Source: Parapristionchus giblindavisi (taxonomy: Eukaryota > Nematoda > Chromadorea > Rhabditida > Diplogasteridae). Taken from it: DNA of 64,000 nt. Position 1 is the first letter of the stretch. Every line of letters begins with the position of its first letter. The notes under the pieces are model-generated. The model searched no databases, had not been told where the DNA came from, and saw only the letters and a program-made list of their open reading frames with translations. Shown piece by piece: positions 37,601 through 48,192 of the stretch. The stretch spans positions 106,471 through 170,470 of the forward strand of contig CALSFV010000423.1 in NCBI GenBank assembly GCA_943737045.1. The letters run 5' to 3'. Both the position numbers and the translations under genes were made by a program.

Positions 37601-39992
37601 GTCGATTGAGTATAATGAATAATGATTCAATTGAATGGAATGAGAATGGATTAATAGATAGAATGGGAATTGATGAATATGAAAATGATTCTAATGGATG
37701 GACTAGTAAAAGAGGTAACCAATATTGATTTATTGATCCATTTATTGAATTATTATTTGATTATAGGTCCTCTATTACTTGACTATGATTCAATTGGTCG
37801 ATTGATTGGAATTTCATCCAAATTAAAGAATATTCAATCATGGAGTATGGATTACGATATCAATGGAAGGGTACGATAGAGAGAACAATTATTGATTGTT
37901 TAGATTGATCTTTGATCTTTACAGATGGTAATGATGAGAAATGGTAGTACGGTATATCGTCTATTCTATGCACTTCCTCATAGATCACATCTTCTTACAC
38001 ACTTTACAAGAACTGGTGATTATTATCAATATTTAATAATAATGTATTGATTATTATATTACAGATGGTTCATCTCCATCTATTCTCTTTACTCTTCTAT
38101 ATACTGATAATAGTGATCAACCATTCATTCTCAAATATTCATCGTCTATTTATGTTATCATTTATGATGAAATGGGACAATTATCAATGTTACTTAGTGA
38201 TAGAGGAATAGCACGAAGGGTACGATATCATACATGAGTCGTCATCTATCAATCATCGTCTTTCAGATTGTTTATGGTACATTTGGTGACGTCATCATCG
38301 ATACAAATCCTTCATTATTTATACCATTTGGTGGATTCAATGGAGGAATTCCTCTACCCGATGCATCCATTACCGTATTCAAAGGATTCGAATCGAGACC
38401 ATGGGATACTAAATCTGGTAGGATACTGTATATTGATCAATCCACTTCATATCTCAGATATAGTTAATGTAAATATTATCATTTATATTTAGGTCGATAT
38501 CTATCATTTGGTCCTTCATCTCTTCTATCTCCATCAACTTCTCTTCTATTCAATGATCCTTCATCTATTATTGATCCATTTCATTTACCTCATTCACAAT
38601 TACCGTATGCTCCATCATCCATACCTCGTGGTGAGTACTGTAGATTGATTGATTGATTTGAGAGAGGGATACGGTAGATACCATCGGTGTTTCAACTTTG
38701 ATATAATATAGGGATATAGCATTATAGATCTACTAGTTTTATACAATTCAAATCCAATTTCATTTCTTTTCAGATATTTCTGAATGGCTGAATCTTGTGG
38801 ATATTCCTATTGATATTATATCTCGTATTGATTCATATCATTCATTATCAATAGACTCCGCCCCTTTTATATCATCTCGTATTCTAAATGGACTACAACA
38901 TCGTCTAACATGGTTATCATCATTCCCTAGTGTACCAAATATGGATATGAATGATGATGAAGAAGTACCACAATGGAATATTGATACTTCTAGTTTTTCA
39001 TCTCTATTACAGATTACTCTACTACCTAATAATAAGGTCAGTATACATTCATTTATTTTTATCAGTACTTTAAAATTATCGAATCAACTTCAACGAAGCC
39101 TTTGTGAACCTTTCAATGACTTTGCGAAAATGAAAATGCCTGGTTTACTCGATGGTTCTATTGGAATGAAAATTGTCCATTCCAGACCTTCTCCACTCTT
39201 TTCTCATCTACTCTCACGGATGAGGAACGTCATTCTCTCGACCGTATCCTATCAGAAGCGTCGCGTGTTGCGTCGCGGTCACTCCTTAAAGATAGTGGAG
39301 CCGATGAGGAGATACATTTTGTGCATGGAGATGAACATCTTCCTGCTGATGTGAGTGGGTGGTTGAGATAGAATAAGTATAGATGACATTGATTGGAAGT
39401 TCAATCATATTATTATTATAATTGTAGGTCCAAACAGCTTCCTTGCCTTCATTCACAATACAAAGAAGTCAAGAATCGATTGAAGTTAAGAGATTAACAT
39501 CGAAGATCATCGTACACTATGGAAAACAATCTGTGAGTAGACGATTACTGTATATCATGGATCAATCAATAAATGATTACCGTGATCATCGATATTGTAG
39601 ATTCGTTCAACTCGTGATTCGATAGGATCAGAACTTCGTCGTGTATGGGATGCTATTGTATGGAAAGCAGAGAGAAGAAGAATTGAAAGTGGAAGACGTC
39701 CATTGAAGTGAGTAGAGAGGGTTACTGTAGTTATGTATGATTACAATTGATTACTGTAGATATAGGCTATACACTACGGTAGTATATTGATTGATGTTTA
39801 GAAAAGAATGGACGGTCGCTGAACGGAAGCAATTGATCGATAAAGGCACCGTTACTGGCTACAGTATACGATGGAGAGGTACGGTAGTTTTCCTTATTTA
39901 ATGGATCAATCGATATTAATATATTTATAATTTCAGAGCGATCAGGCGAATCTCTTCCATCGATTTACTCATTCGAATTTGTCAAAAAATGA
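14492..39992 (+). CDS. TENM: Teneurin (type II transmembrane, EGF/NHL/YD-repeat adhesion receptor)
   Basis: Very long multi-exon gene. Start [16 protein letters not shown] follows an acceptor-like TTTATAG. The cytoplasmic region comes from small exons (14492-27170) whose phases join correctly across multi-kb introns. One membrane span, [20 protein letters not shown], is at about 27180-27240 with no signal peptide, so type II. Then [17 protein letters not shown] (27750), about eight EGF-like repeats (28590-30770, e.g. [19 protein letters not shown]), a Cys-rich stretch with DPDCCDVCS (30860), the TTR-like [17 protein letters not shown] (31290), a plug region (31930-32640), NHL repeats (33000-34470), YD/RHS repeats (34510-38470), and a C-terminal Tox-GHH-like segment ([33 protein letters not shown], 39650-39870). 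This is the canonical teneurin order. Teneurins are neuronal cell-surface receptors for synapse partner choice and axon guidance. Some exon edges in the EGF and YD parts are unresolved. Confidence in the family is very high. Confidence 0.95.
15656..15846 (+). repeat. 39-bp tandem repeat carrying TACTGTAG, teneurin intron
   Basis: Five copies of a 39-bp unit containing GGGGATTAGAGGTTACTGTA followed by GATGGATACTG. Because 39 is divisible by three, the array reads as a 13-residue repeat, but it lies between a clear donor (15633, GTACGG) and acceptor (15919), so it is intronic. Each unit has two copies of the TACTG(T/C)A motif common in this window's introns. Confidence 0.85.
16416..16622 (+). 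repeat. Purine (GAGAGG/GAGGAG)n repeat
   Basis: Over 200 bp of G and A only on the + strand, built from GGGAGA, AGGAGG and AAGAGG. It lies in the teneurin intron that precedes the exon at 16771. The long Glu/Gly/Arg or Pro/Ser/Leu frames on either strand are products of the repeat. Confidence 0.9.
16911..18401. mobile_element. 1.49-kb foldback element with TTAA target duplication
   Basis: Left end GACACCGGCTCAGTAAGATT and right end AATCTTACTGAGCCGGTGTC, each bordered by TTAA (16907-16910 and 18402-18405). The arms remain complementary for hundreds of bases (CACCGATTTGGCTCAAAATT against AATTTTGAGCCAAATCGGTG; CATGGCCCCCTATCACAAAA against its complement), meeting near 17640. No transposase is seen; open frames at 17035-17340 and 18151-18430 are mirror copies of the same arm. 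TTAA duplications fit piggyBac-mobilised palindromic elements. It sits in a teneurin cytoplasmic-domain intron. Confidence 0.9.
19233..19487 (-). repeat. (CTCCCT)n with CTACCT variants
   Basis: About 250 bp of CCCTCT and CTACCT hexamers on the + strand, in a teneurin intron. Read on the minus strand it gives a pure Arg-Gly frame, which is not a gene. The interspersed CTACCT units show a higher-order pattern, unlike the purer array at 20391. Confidence 0.95.
20391..20765 (+). repeat. Long near-pure (CCCTCT)n array
   Basis: About 60 copies of CCCTCT, interrupted once by CTCTCCTCT (near 20512-20522) and by TTCCTC units near 20729. It is the longest simple repeat in the window. A homopyrimidine strand with mirror symmetry is a classical triplex (H-DNA) former. 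It lies in a teneurin intron; the Ser-Pro/Leu-Ser frames of up to 234 codons across it are artefacts. Smaller CT-rich patches continue to 20945. Confidence 0.95.
21750..22250. other. Intronic segment with distinct, more complex composition
   Basis: Within a teneurin intron, between CT-rich low-complexity DNA and the exon at 22411. It lacks the simple repeats of its neighbourhood and is richer in CG dinucleotides (GTCGCGCACTTG, TTTCGCGATTCGG, TTCGCATGCGCTACCC). No inverted ends, conserved protein or RNA fold were recognised. It could be an old mobile-element fragment or a non-coding RNA. Confidence 0.3.
24078..24142 (+). repeat. Short (CCCTCT)n tract
   Basis: About ten hexamers of CCCTCT/CTACCT on the + strand in a teneurin intron. 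A second tract of the same kind lies 280 bp downstream. Confidence 0.85.
24424..24496 (+). repeat. Short (CCCTCT)n tract
   Basis: CCCTCT-rich tract immediately upstream (about 90 bp) of the teneurin exon that begins near 24589. A pyrimidine run this close to an acceptor might influence splice-site choice. Confidence 0.85.
25142..25311. mobile_element. 170-bp MITE with direct target duplication
   Basis: Inverted ends ATACGTGGGCAGCAATTGTC and CTAGCGACAATAATGCCCAC-GTAT. GATGAAGATC flanks both sides (25132-25141 and 25312-25321), an 8-10 bp target duplication depending on where the terminus is set. The interior has a three-fold AATCGGGTGGGT/GAGT motif. It is intronic in teneurin. Duplication length suggests a hAT- or Mutator-type non-autonomous element. 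Confidence 0.8.
26092..26190 (+). repeat. (CCCTCT)n tract
   Basis: CT-only tract of about 100 bp on the + strand in a teneurin intron. It is followed about 210 bp later by a purine tract of complementary composition at 26405. Confidence 0.88.
26405..26615 (+). repeat. (GAGGGA)n purine tract
   Basis: About 35 copies of GAGGGA/GATGGA on the + strand. With the CCCTCT tract at 26092-26190 on the same strand, it forms a potential stem of about 90 bp in the teneurin pre-mRNA. Confidence 0.9.
29796..30069 (+). repeat. 137-bp tandem duplication in a teneurin intron
   Basis: Two copies with a 137-bp period, starting GATTTCATATTGATT and sharing TTTTTTGATATTCGACTAAT and CTTAATGGAAAATCTT. A few substitutions separate them. 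It lies between two EGF-coding exons (donor 29785, acceptor just before 30112) and is dense in TACGGTAG/TACTGTAG and ATTGATTG motifs. Confidence 0.85.
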
Positions 39993-40874
39993 TTTATACT
40001 TTACCAGTGGTAGTTTTGTAAATTTTTAATACATTTCGCTCATTCTTTTATTCATCCAAATGACTTTCACATATCGTTAGTTACATTTAATCGTTCATTT
40101 CATTTTTCTATTCCATTTCTTTATTATCATTGTTCTTGTTACCGGTTTCATTCTACATGTATCTAATCTCGTGTATTCTAATCAATCGATAATCTAATCA
40201 ATCGATACTTTCTTTCTTCCCTTTATTCACTGAACACAAATCTATCTCAATCTCTCATCTCATCATAATCTTTAATCTTTCACTAATTCGTGTTTTCCCT
40301 TTAACGCTCAATAATAGTCGTCACCTTTTCTTTCTTAACTGGTCCTACCACGAGAATTTATTATCACGGGTATACGGTATCCTACGCCAATTACCTTTTC
40401 CCTAATCAATCAATATAGTATCGCCATTTCTATTCTCGGTTATCTTTGCATCCCATGTCTCTGATAGCATTACTGTAGAGTGATATAGATTAATCGATAA
40501 TAGTATTCTTTGTTTCCCTTCTTTTGTATAGCATGAATTGAACTATCCCCTTTAATGTATGTACTTACTTTGTTTATTTCTTCCTTTAGACCTGTTTTCT
40601 CGTTCCCCGTGTTCGTTTTATACTTTACTTTACTTTATTTCGTTTGATCATCTCAGCTAGTTGCTAGTCGTTTTATTGTTTACTTTAGGGAATATTCATT
40701 TCCTATAATAAAATACTACTCACATTCTCTTTGGTACATGACAGACTACATCATAACACGTATAATACTAGCGATATCTATATGGTCGAAAGTTATCTAC
40801 ATATTGATCAATTCAATATATTATGATACTGTAATCATATCGTGTAAGACGTTTCCTAGTTAAGATTAGTGTGA
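39993..40874. other. Convergent 3' region between teneurin and the aquaporin gene
   Basis: AT-rich, no open frame of interest. The two genes end tail to tail about 880 bp apart, so this holds both 3' UTRs. TACCGTA-like and ATCAATCGATA motifs occur here as well, so they are not strictly intron-bound. Confidence 0.5.
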
Positions 40875-42062
40875 TTAATCATTCTTTTTATCTTCTTTCT
40901 TCTCTTTCTCATCTTCTAATTCCTCTTCTTCATCAACTCCGAATACAAACTCAGATATGTACCTGATAAGAGCAGATTACAGTAACTAAGGGTTACTGTA
41001 TTGTGTCTTACCATGCAACAATAGGAGATATCCAATATACAGCAAGATGACCAATATGACTCACACCCATACAATTGAATGTACATGCAGAGGCTACGAT
41101 TGGATTACCATACAGACCAGTGAAATTGATTCCTGGCACGATTATATGGATTACTGTAGTCATGCGATATCGATTGACTCACCTAGAGCACAGATGAAAC
41201 CAGCGAAAGAACTGTTCACAAGATATTGTTGCCAACTATCAGTGTATCGATCGGATGCAATCTATGAAGAGAAAGTTACAGTAATCATTCATCTACAGTA
41301 CTCACTGTTTCAATTGCTTTTCCCATGAAGACCGCAAGACCTTCAATCATAGCTCCAGTTGTAAGTGCAACCTGATTGATTCATTATTGATTGATTGATC
41401 AATAGTTATTTGATCTACCGTAAGATCTGTATTGCATTCTGTACTGGTTGCAACTTCGAGATGAATTGGATGAATTCCAATAGAAAAGAATAATCTAGCT
41501 AGACGAGAAGATAAGAAGGCTGCTGTCATCTATATATTCATCTATTTATTGCTTTTTAATGAATTTAATTAATTTGATACCTGTACAATGATAACATATA
41601 TAGCTCTTCGGAACATCTTACCTTTACGGTAACATGAAGTGACCTGAGTGATTATTGATTGATATCGATTGAGATAATATATACTTACAATTGGACATGG
41701 ACTCGCTACACAATCTCGAACCATATAACAATTAGCTAGTTCAATTACAGTAATCTCAATGAAGACTCCTGAATAGATTACATACAGTAAGGTATTGGAT
41801 ACTGTAGTATACCAAACAATCCATAATTCTCAAGAATCGTTCCGACATCAAACATTGGTGTACATATTTGGAGAGTACCAATGAACTTAACAAAAAATCA
41901 ATATCATATTCAATATATACTGATCTACCGTACCTCATTGAGCAATTTTACAGTAAGAGATCCAGGTGGTTTAGGTACAAAACTTCTAACTATCCATCGA
42001 AGAAATTCAGCTCCAATGAAACATGAAAGATAGAATATAGAAGAAGCTACCCATATACGCAT
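40875..42062 (-). CDS. Unorthodox aquaporin, AQP11-like
   Basis: Minus-strand gene of about nine short exons, roughly 270 residues. Hydrophobic spans include WVASSIFYLSCFIGAEFLRW (exon 1), RAIYVIIVQMTAAFLSS, and the last FVFG-containing helix. The first pore loop reads VASPCPI (41690-41720), where AQP11-type channels have Asn-Pro-Cys; here Ser replaces Asn. The second loop is GLYGNPIVASACTF (about 41060-41100), keeping Asn-Pro. It is followed by HLAVYWISPIVAWYIS, the H-x-x-x-YW-x-x-P pattern of helix 6. The acidic tail ends EDKKND, a KKxx dilysine signal for ER retrieval, fitting the ER residence known for AQP11. The start ATG (42062) lies one base after an acceptor-like TTTCAG, which could be a trans-splice site. 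Family confidence is good; the transported solute is unknown. Confidence 0.82.
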
Positions 42063-42779
42063 TCTGAAATAGATTAATTGATAAGTGAAGAGATACTTTC
42101 CTGTTCTATTGTTTTGTCGTACAATTGAAATGTTTTCATCTTTGTTTCTTACTCTTCTCTCTAAACAAACTTTCAATTGAGAGATATGATGTATTGATTT
42201 CAGATGAATATTCAATCGATAATGAAAGATTACAAACCTTTGATCCTTTAAATGGACTTGTTTATAGTAACTGAACTTCAGAGGAAGATAAGTGGAGGTA
42301 TAGAAGTGAGACTCTACTCTCTTTGTGTTCTTATCTTCCTTCTACCTCTACGTCTTCCTTTACACCATGTACTCTCACTTCTTCTTCATTCTCTATACTC
42401 TCTCAACATCCATCTCAATTCAATCATTTTATCTACCTCATGTGAACTCCGATCAAAATGTAATCATCTCTATCCATATGTGTCTATCATATTTGATAAG
42501 ATAAACTTCTTTATCATTCTCTATCAATGACATTCAAGCGATCCTTTCTAATATATAACTATAAATATATCGATTGTTTATCTCTAATATATGGAAGTTC
42601 ATCATATAGTGAAGGGAGTTAATATGGAATGTTACAAGGGTACAATTATCACTGGTTCATACAATATACAATACTACTTTAAAAATCTAATTCAACATGC
42701 ATACTTATAAGTTAGTTGACTGTACAATGTAAACATCTAGTTAGTATCAATAAATACAATGGAATACTGTATTGTATGA
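42063..42779. other. Intergenic region between the ROGDI and aquaporin genes
   Basis: About 720 bp between two genes on the minus strand. A + strand open frame (42252-42530) is Leu/Ser-rich from a CT-rich stretch and has no recognisable family. Spacing is larger than usual for nematode operons, so co-transcription is possible but not supported. Confidence 0.45.
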
Positions 42780-44746
42780 TTACGGTAGTTTCGGTCTGAG
42801 TGCTTCCATCTCATTCAAGAACTCTTGCATTATACGAAGTGAACCTGCGATACGTTGGAGGACCTACAATGATTAATATTTCGATGAATCAATCAATAAT
42901 GTATGAATCCAAACAACATTATAAGTTCCGATAATAGCAAAAATTGAAGTTTTTGACAAATAAACAAGGCACAGACATGACATGACTTAGCAAAGAAGAT
43001 TTGGTCAATTTGGATAATATTACTATTCAAATTTCACTCGAATTCTCTATTTCTCTCTTTTCTTTGAATATAATTACAATGTAGTGATACCGTATACCTG
43101 AGGCATTCCTGGTATGATACACTCTGCTGATACAACACCAATATCCTTTCCACTTCCAATTGGTTGTTTTGGATTCATCTCAACAATACAGTATACTTTT
43201 CGTCAACAGTATATATAAAATTCAGCATACAACATAATCAATTTAATGAAACCTGATAAACAGCACATATGAGACGAGGTCCACTTGCATATATTGATAC
43301 TATTTGATCAATAGGAAAAGAGGGATTAAATCTGGAAATAGTTATATTTAAATGAGAGTGTTTCAGTCGGTAATCTGTCTTTTGCAAAGATGAAAACAAT
43401 CGATATAAACTACAGTAACTAACTTCTTCGTGGGAGGAAATTGACATAAATCCAATAATGTTCTTTTTCTCGGTAAAACCATTGCATTTTGTGCAGAAGA
43501 AAGAGCATTTCTAGCCTCTTTTATTGATTGATGTATGATGGCTCCTGAAATCATTTATATATTATAATCATTTATCAAAATTACTCATCCATATATGAAT
43601 TTACTAACATTTACTCAATGTTTTAGTAATAATAGTTCAAGGAGTTCAACCTTCAGGCAAATTTTCAAAACGTTCTAAAGAAACCCGCAGGACTTCGTTT
43701 GCCTTGAATAACGGGTTGTACCTTTACCTTTCTAAAGAAACGTATAGTAACAACACCAAAAGACATAGTAATAGGTGAATGTTAAATCAAATATGACTTT
43801 AATCAATATATTATTGATTACCTCCAATTCGATCCCATTTTTGTCCTTGAAAGAGTTCTTTCGCACGAGATTGAGCTTCAACCAATATGAAGGAGGTTTT
43901 TGCGATAAAGTTAGAGAGGTCCTAAGACGAAATGAAAGGTATACGGTAGGATGAAACCAATAATACCTGTAGTTGTTGTAATTTCCATTGAACTTCTGGT
44001 TGTGCAACTCCTCGATAGATACCACCAGGACTCTTTGAATGTTTAAGTGATATCTAAAAGAATGAAATAGGATAGAGGAGAAATGAAGAGAATGAAGTGA
44101 TAGGAAGAGATGAGATTAGATACCTCACAAGAAATGACATTATCAGAAAGAAGAGAAATAACAGCTTTCACTTGATCAGCTCCTGATTTTGATCCTAACT
44201 CAAATTACATCATCATTACATTAGATATTAAATTTATTTAAATATTTGTAAATGAAATGAGAGAATGAAATAATGGATATAGGAAATATATAAATCAATG
44301 GATGACCTCTAATCTTTGTGTCTTAGCTTCAGATGGAGGAATCCCCATACGAGGATCCATCTTGTTTCCAATATTTAGATGACGACCAATGCCTTTCAAC
44401 GCTCTCGTTACCTCAAATGGAACAATATCAAAAATTTTAAAAGAAAAAAATATATAAACAAAAAAAAGAAAAAAACTAACTCTATCAATGACTTGAAGAC
44501 ATCGAATCTGTTGAAGCCACGCATATTCCTTCTCTAGGTTATCATCTGCCGGAGTACGGAGAATTTTGTACACTAGAAAAAATAGAAATAAAAATGACTG
44601 AAGTGAGATCAACAACCACGTCAGTGTGTAAAAAAAACAAAAAAATCGATAATATTAAGATACGTACGATCAATAGCCTCATTCTCTGTCGATTCGCCAG
44701 TATCTGGAGGAGCTTCAATGTTGACGATAGGAACTCCTTCCGTCAT
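42780..44746 (-). CDS. ROGDI: ROGDI homologue
   Basis: Minus-strand spliced gene starting MTEGVPIVNIEAPPDTGE (44746) and ending EALRPKLP (42783). Matching blocks in order: EKEYAWLQQIRCLQ (44510), SGADQVKAVISLLSDNVISC (44150-44190), QPEVQWKLQQLQDLSNFIAK (43900-44000), EARNALSSAQNAMVLPRKRT (about 43450-43520), RFNPSFPIDQIVSIYASGPR (43270-43330), AECIIPGMPQVLQRIAGSLR (about 42860-43135). These follow the ROGDI order (EFRWLL, GTDQVKGVL, QWKLQQIQD, ARNRL, VECVIPWL). ROGDI is a mainly helical protein of neurons, related to the yeast RAVE subunit Rav2 and linked to V-ATPase assembly and synaptic vesicles. One block (MDPRMGIPPSEAKTQR) appears to be a lineage-specific insertion. The 8.6-kb foldback element begins 91 bp upstream of its start codon. 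Confidence 0.85.
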
Positions 44747-44836
44747 CAATTAGGGTATAACTAAAAGCGTTAATGGATTAGAGTAAATCGTAAAGGTGCT
44801 CTTCCTGCGCTCCGATTGAAGACGGTGTATAAAGTG

Positions 44837-44930
44837 GGGTGTCCCTAAATGACGGCCGCGGCCGCGGCCACGGCCCGACGGCCCCCTCCCTAAATGACGG
44901 CCCGACGGCCCGACGGCCCATCATTTTTGA
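44837..44930. repeat. GC-rich left tip with internal duplication
   Basis: CCCTAAATGACGGCC occurs twice (about 44843 and 44888), separated by CGGCC/CGACGG runs. The mirror copy is at 53340-53430. Such subterminal repeats are often transposase-binding sites in DNA transposons; that role is inferred. Confidence 0.7.
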
Positions 44931-46827
44931 ATTTTAGTTTGGGATTTAATTCTTTATTTCTATTAACTGCAATGTACTTTCATGGCTTAAACCAAGTGCA
45001 GGGACCATCAGCAAATTAGTTAGCCTGTCAAATTGCGAATGTAATAATGAGACACACAAAGAACCCGTTTGATTCTGACTATCACTTCAAATGATCGCAA
45101 TAAATAGTCCTTTTCTTTGATAAATATCTTGGATATCATGGACAAATTTATTTTCCGATATCTGTGTTGTTGGTACAGGTCAATATGCATCCTCCATCCA
45201 ACACATCTGACAATGACATTCGACTTCGAATGTGACAATAACTTGTATTACTTTTCCAAAGATCGTGACGACTATTCATTTGTATTGATTATTATTTGAA
45301 CGAGCATTGGGGCCAAACATCCGCATTATTGGCACAGGGAAAGTTGTGACCCAATATCTCCATATCAGGCATTCATCCGAAATCGGACTAGTTACAGATC
45401 ACATCATCAACCCGACACAGTGTTTGAACAAAGAAAGTAATTACATATATTAAATATATTATATGATGCCAGGGAGTAACATAAAACTCATAGATGAGTG
45501 CAAACAAGAGAGGGGAGGAGAAAAACAAAACACAGAAATTATGATTATGATTTTCATGATTATGATTTTATTTTTTTCTTATTCAACTTCTCATCGAGTT
45601 CTGACATAAAAAATAACACATGAGCTGTTTTGGAAATGTTCGCATAGAGATGATCTCCGATTTAGTGGAAAAGAGCGCGTGAATTACGAATGAAAATGAA
45701 CCGTCTGCAAATCAGGGCTGCGCGTAAAAATTATTTCGATTTTATTTTCTAAAAAAATCGTGAAAAATCGAAAAGTTCAAAAATAAATTATATAATGTTT
45801 TCTTTTTAGAAAACATCAATGCACTAAATATTACTATCGATAAAATTAAATGATTCATACCTGAGCTTAGATGATAAAATGTATGTACATATTACTCAAG
45901 TGAAATTGTAATCTGTGTTTCAAAAAATAATTTTTTATATGACATAGCTTAGGACGTCATCCATAGATCTAAAAGCAAAAATGATTTTTGAACACAGAAA
46001 CGACTAATTATAATGAGCTCTCTCCAGTCTCCCTCGCCTCTACGTAATTCACGAAATTTGACAGAATCCATGCATGATCAGGGATAATCCATGCATGATT
46101 CGAGTATATTCCATGCATGATAATTGCACGAATTTTACTTGGTTCATGCAAGGATTCAAACACCTGAGTATATTCAATTGAAACCTAATGAGAGGTTAGT
46201 GATGCGTATGTGTCCCATTTCTTTCTGCGTGCATAGTTTTGAAATGATCACATAAGAGGGGTTAGGATAAGCCCACCGGAAAATATTGAGTTGGCTCTTT
46301 TTTCTGCCATTTTTTACGACTGTAAATGTGGCATGCCATAATTTCTTGTTGCAAAATTGTCAGATGTGAATAGTTGGAGAAATGCCAAATTTTACACTTT
46401 ATTATTTGGAGAGATAACTTCTGACAAATAAACGAGGTGAAAACTTGGAGAGATCCATATTTACAATGTGATAATTTGGCTATTCTGAGAACAAAACAAT
46501 TATCCATAAAATAAAGATGCAAATTTGGCAGACAATTTAATGGCAGAAATGCAGAGGGAAAAACTGGCATTCCATAAATGACTTCGTAAAATTAGGCAGG
46601 AATAATTTGAACCAGAATGGAGAGGAGCAAAAGTGGCAGAATTGAAAGGGAGATGAATTGCCAGAATTGCAGGTGTCATATTTGTCACACGATTTTTAAT
46701 CCAAAAATGCAGACTGAAAAATTGGCATTTTTTTCGAAATTAGTTTTTGCCATATTTGACGGTTGCAAAAATGGCAGAGTTGAGACCGGACATAATAGAC
46801 ACCGGCTATTCTGGCATGACATATTTT

Positions 46828-47651
46828 ACAGTGTAAAATATGGTCCGCCATTTTTTACAGTGTAAAATATGGTTCGCCATTTTTTACAGTGTAAAATATG
46901 GTTCGCCATTTTTTACAGTGTAAAATATGGTTCGCCATTTTTTACAGTGTAAAATATGGTTCGCCATTTTTTACAGTGTAAAATATGGTTCGCCATTTTT
47001 TACAGTGTAAAATATGGTTCGCCATTTTTTACAGTGTAAAATATGGTTCGCCATTTTTTACAGTGTAAAATATGGTTCGCCATTTTTTACAGTGTAAAAT
47101 ATGGTTCGCCATTTTTTACAGTGTAAAATATGGTCCGCCATTTTTTACAGTGTAAAATATGGTCCGCCATTTTTTACAGTGTAAAATATGGTCCGCCATT
47201 TTTTACAGCGTAAAATATGGTCCGCCATTTTTTACAGTGTAAAATATGGTTCGCCATTTTTTACAGTGTAAAATATGGTTCGCCATTTTTTACAGTGTAA
47301 AATATGGTTCGCCATTTTTTACAGTGTAAAATATGGTTCGCCATTTTTTACAGTGTAAAATATGGTTCGCCATTTTTTACAGTGTAAAATATGGTTCGCC
47401 ATTTTTTACAGTGTAAAATATGGTTCGCCATTTTTTACAGTGTAAAATATGGTTCGCCATTTTTTACAGTGTAAAATATGGTTCGCCATTTTTTACAGTG
47501 TAAAATATGGTTCGCCATTTTTTACAGTGTAAAATATGGTTCGCCATTTTTTACAGTGTAAAATATGGTTCGCCATTTTTTACAGTGTAAAATATGGTTC
47601 GCCATTTTTTACAGTGTAAAATATGGTTCGCCATTTTTTACAGTGTAAAAT
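46828..47651 (+). repeat. Left array of 29-bp unit (about 28 copies)
   Basis: Perfect 29-bp period. The unit contains TTTTACAGTGTAAAA, an interrupted palindrome, followed by TATGG(T/C)(T/C)CGCCA and a T-run. Copies are nearly identical; TTCGCCA and TCCGCCA variants are in blocks, and one unit (near 47211) has ACAGCG. There are no spacers between units. Confidence 0.95.
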
Positions 47652-47994
47652 CTTATAATAATCTGTTTTAGTATCAATATGGGATGAGCATAAAAAGGGA
47701 CGGTAGTGAATTATTTTCGATTGATTTTTGCCCTTCATTTAGTGACTTTTTAAATCCTTAAATATCGATTGAACTTCGTCGAAAATTGCCTATTGTCAAT
47801 AGGCAATTTCTGAGTGTACTTACAGAAAATTATAGTCATGAGCTGCCTCGAGGCGACTTGGGTTGGTTATTGGGGGATTCGTATAATACTACTTATTGAT
47901 TGATTCGTTTAGGATAGGTTAGGGCATTATATATTGACCGAACGCTGTATACTGTAGTTGATATATCATATATTGATTTTTTCAGTGCAGCATT

Positions 47995-48077
47995 CCGAGA
48001 AGGAATCCATGACTTCGTGGCGCAGATGGAGCTGATGCCGCAGCGTCCAAGGAAGATTCTTCTAACTGACGTCTAGC
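47995..48077 (+). other. Exon-like open segment inside the foldback element
   Basis: A strong acceptor (TTGATTTTTTCAG) is followed by an open frame encoding AAFREGIHDFVAQMELMPQR and then PRKILLTDV before TAG at about 48077. Codon use is GC-richer and more protein-like than anything else in the element. An upstream TACTGTAG motif resembles the host introns. It could be the last exon of a gene fragment captured by the element, or the remnant of an element-encoded protein. I do not recognise the family. Confidence 0.35.
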
Positions 48078-48192
48078 ACCCCCGCAGACTAATCATGTAA
48101 CTATAGGTTATAATTGTTTAATATGCTTTATTTGCAATTTTTTGTTATTTTCTTGGCTTATTCAGTCATCCTCCAACAAAGCATTGGTGTAA

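Noticed and set aside
42063..44746. ROGDI-aquaporin operon
   Set aside because: Both genes are on the minus strand, but about 720 bp separates them, which is longer than typical operon spacing. No downstream trans-splice evidence can be obtained from sequence alone.
46262..46865. Identical 62-102 residue frames in both arms of the big element, including Cys/His pairs (NCQNCRCHICHTIF) resembling a zinc finger
   Set aside because: The identity reflects the inverted repeat, not selection. The Cys-rich run comes from the decayed 29-bp unit (TGCC/GGCA steps), and it overlaps an open frame on the other strand.
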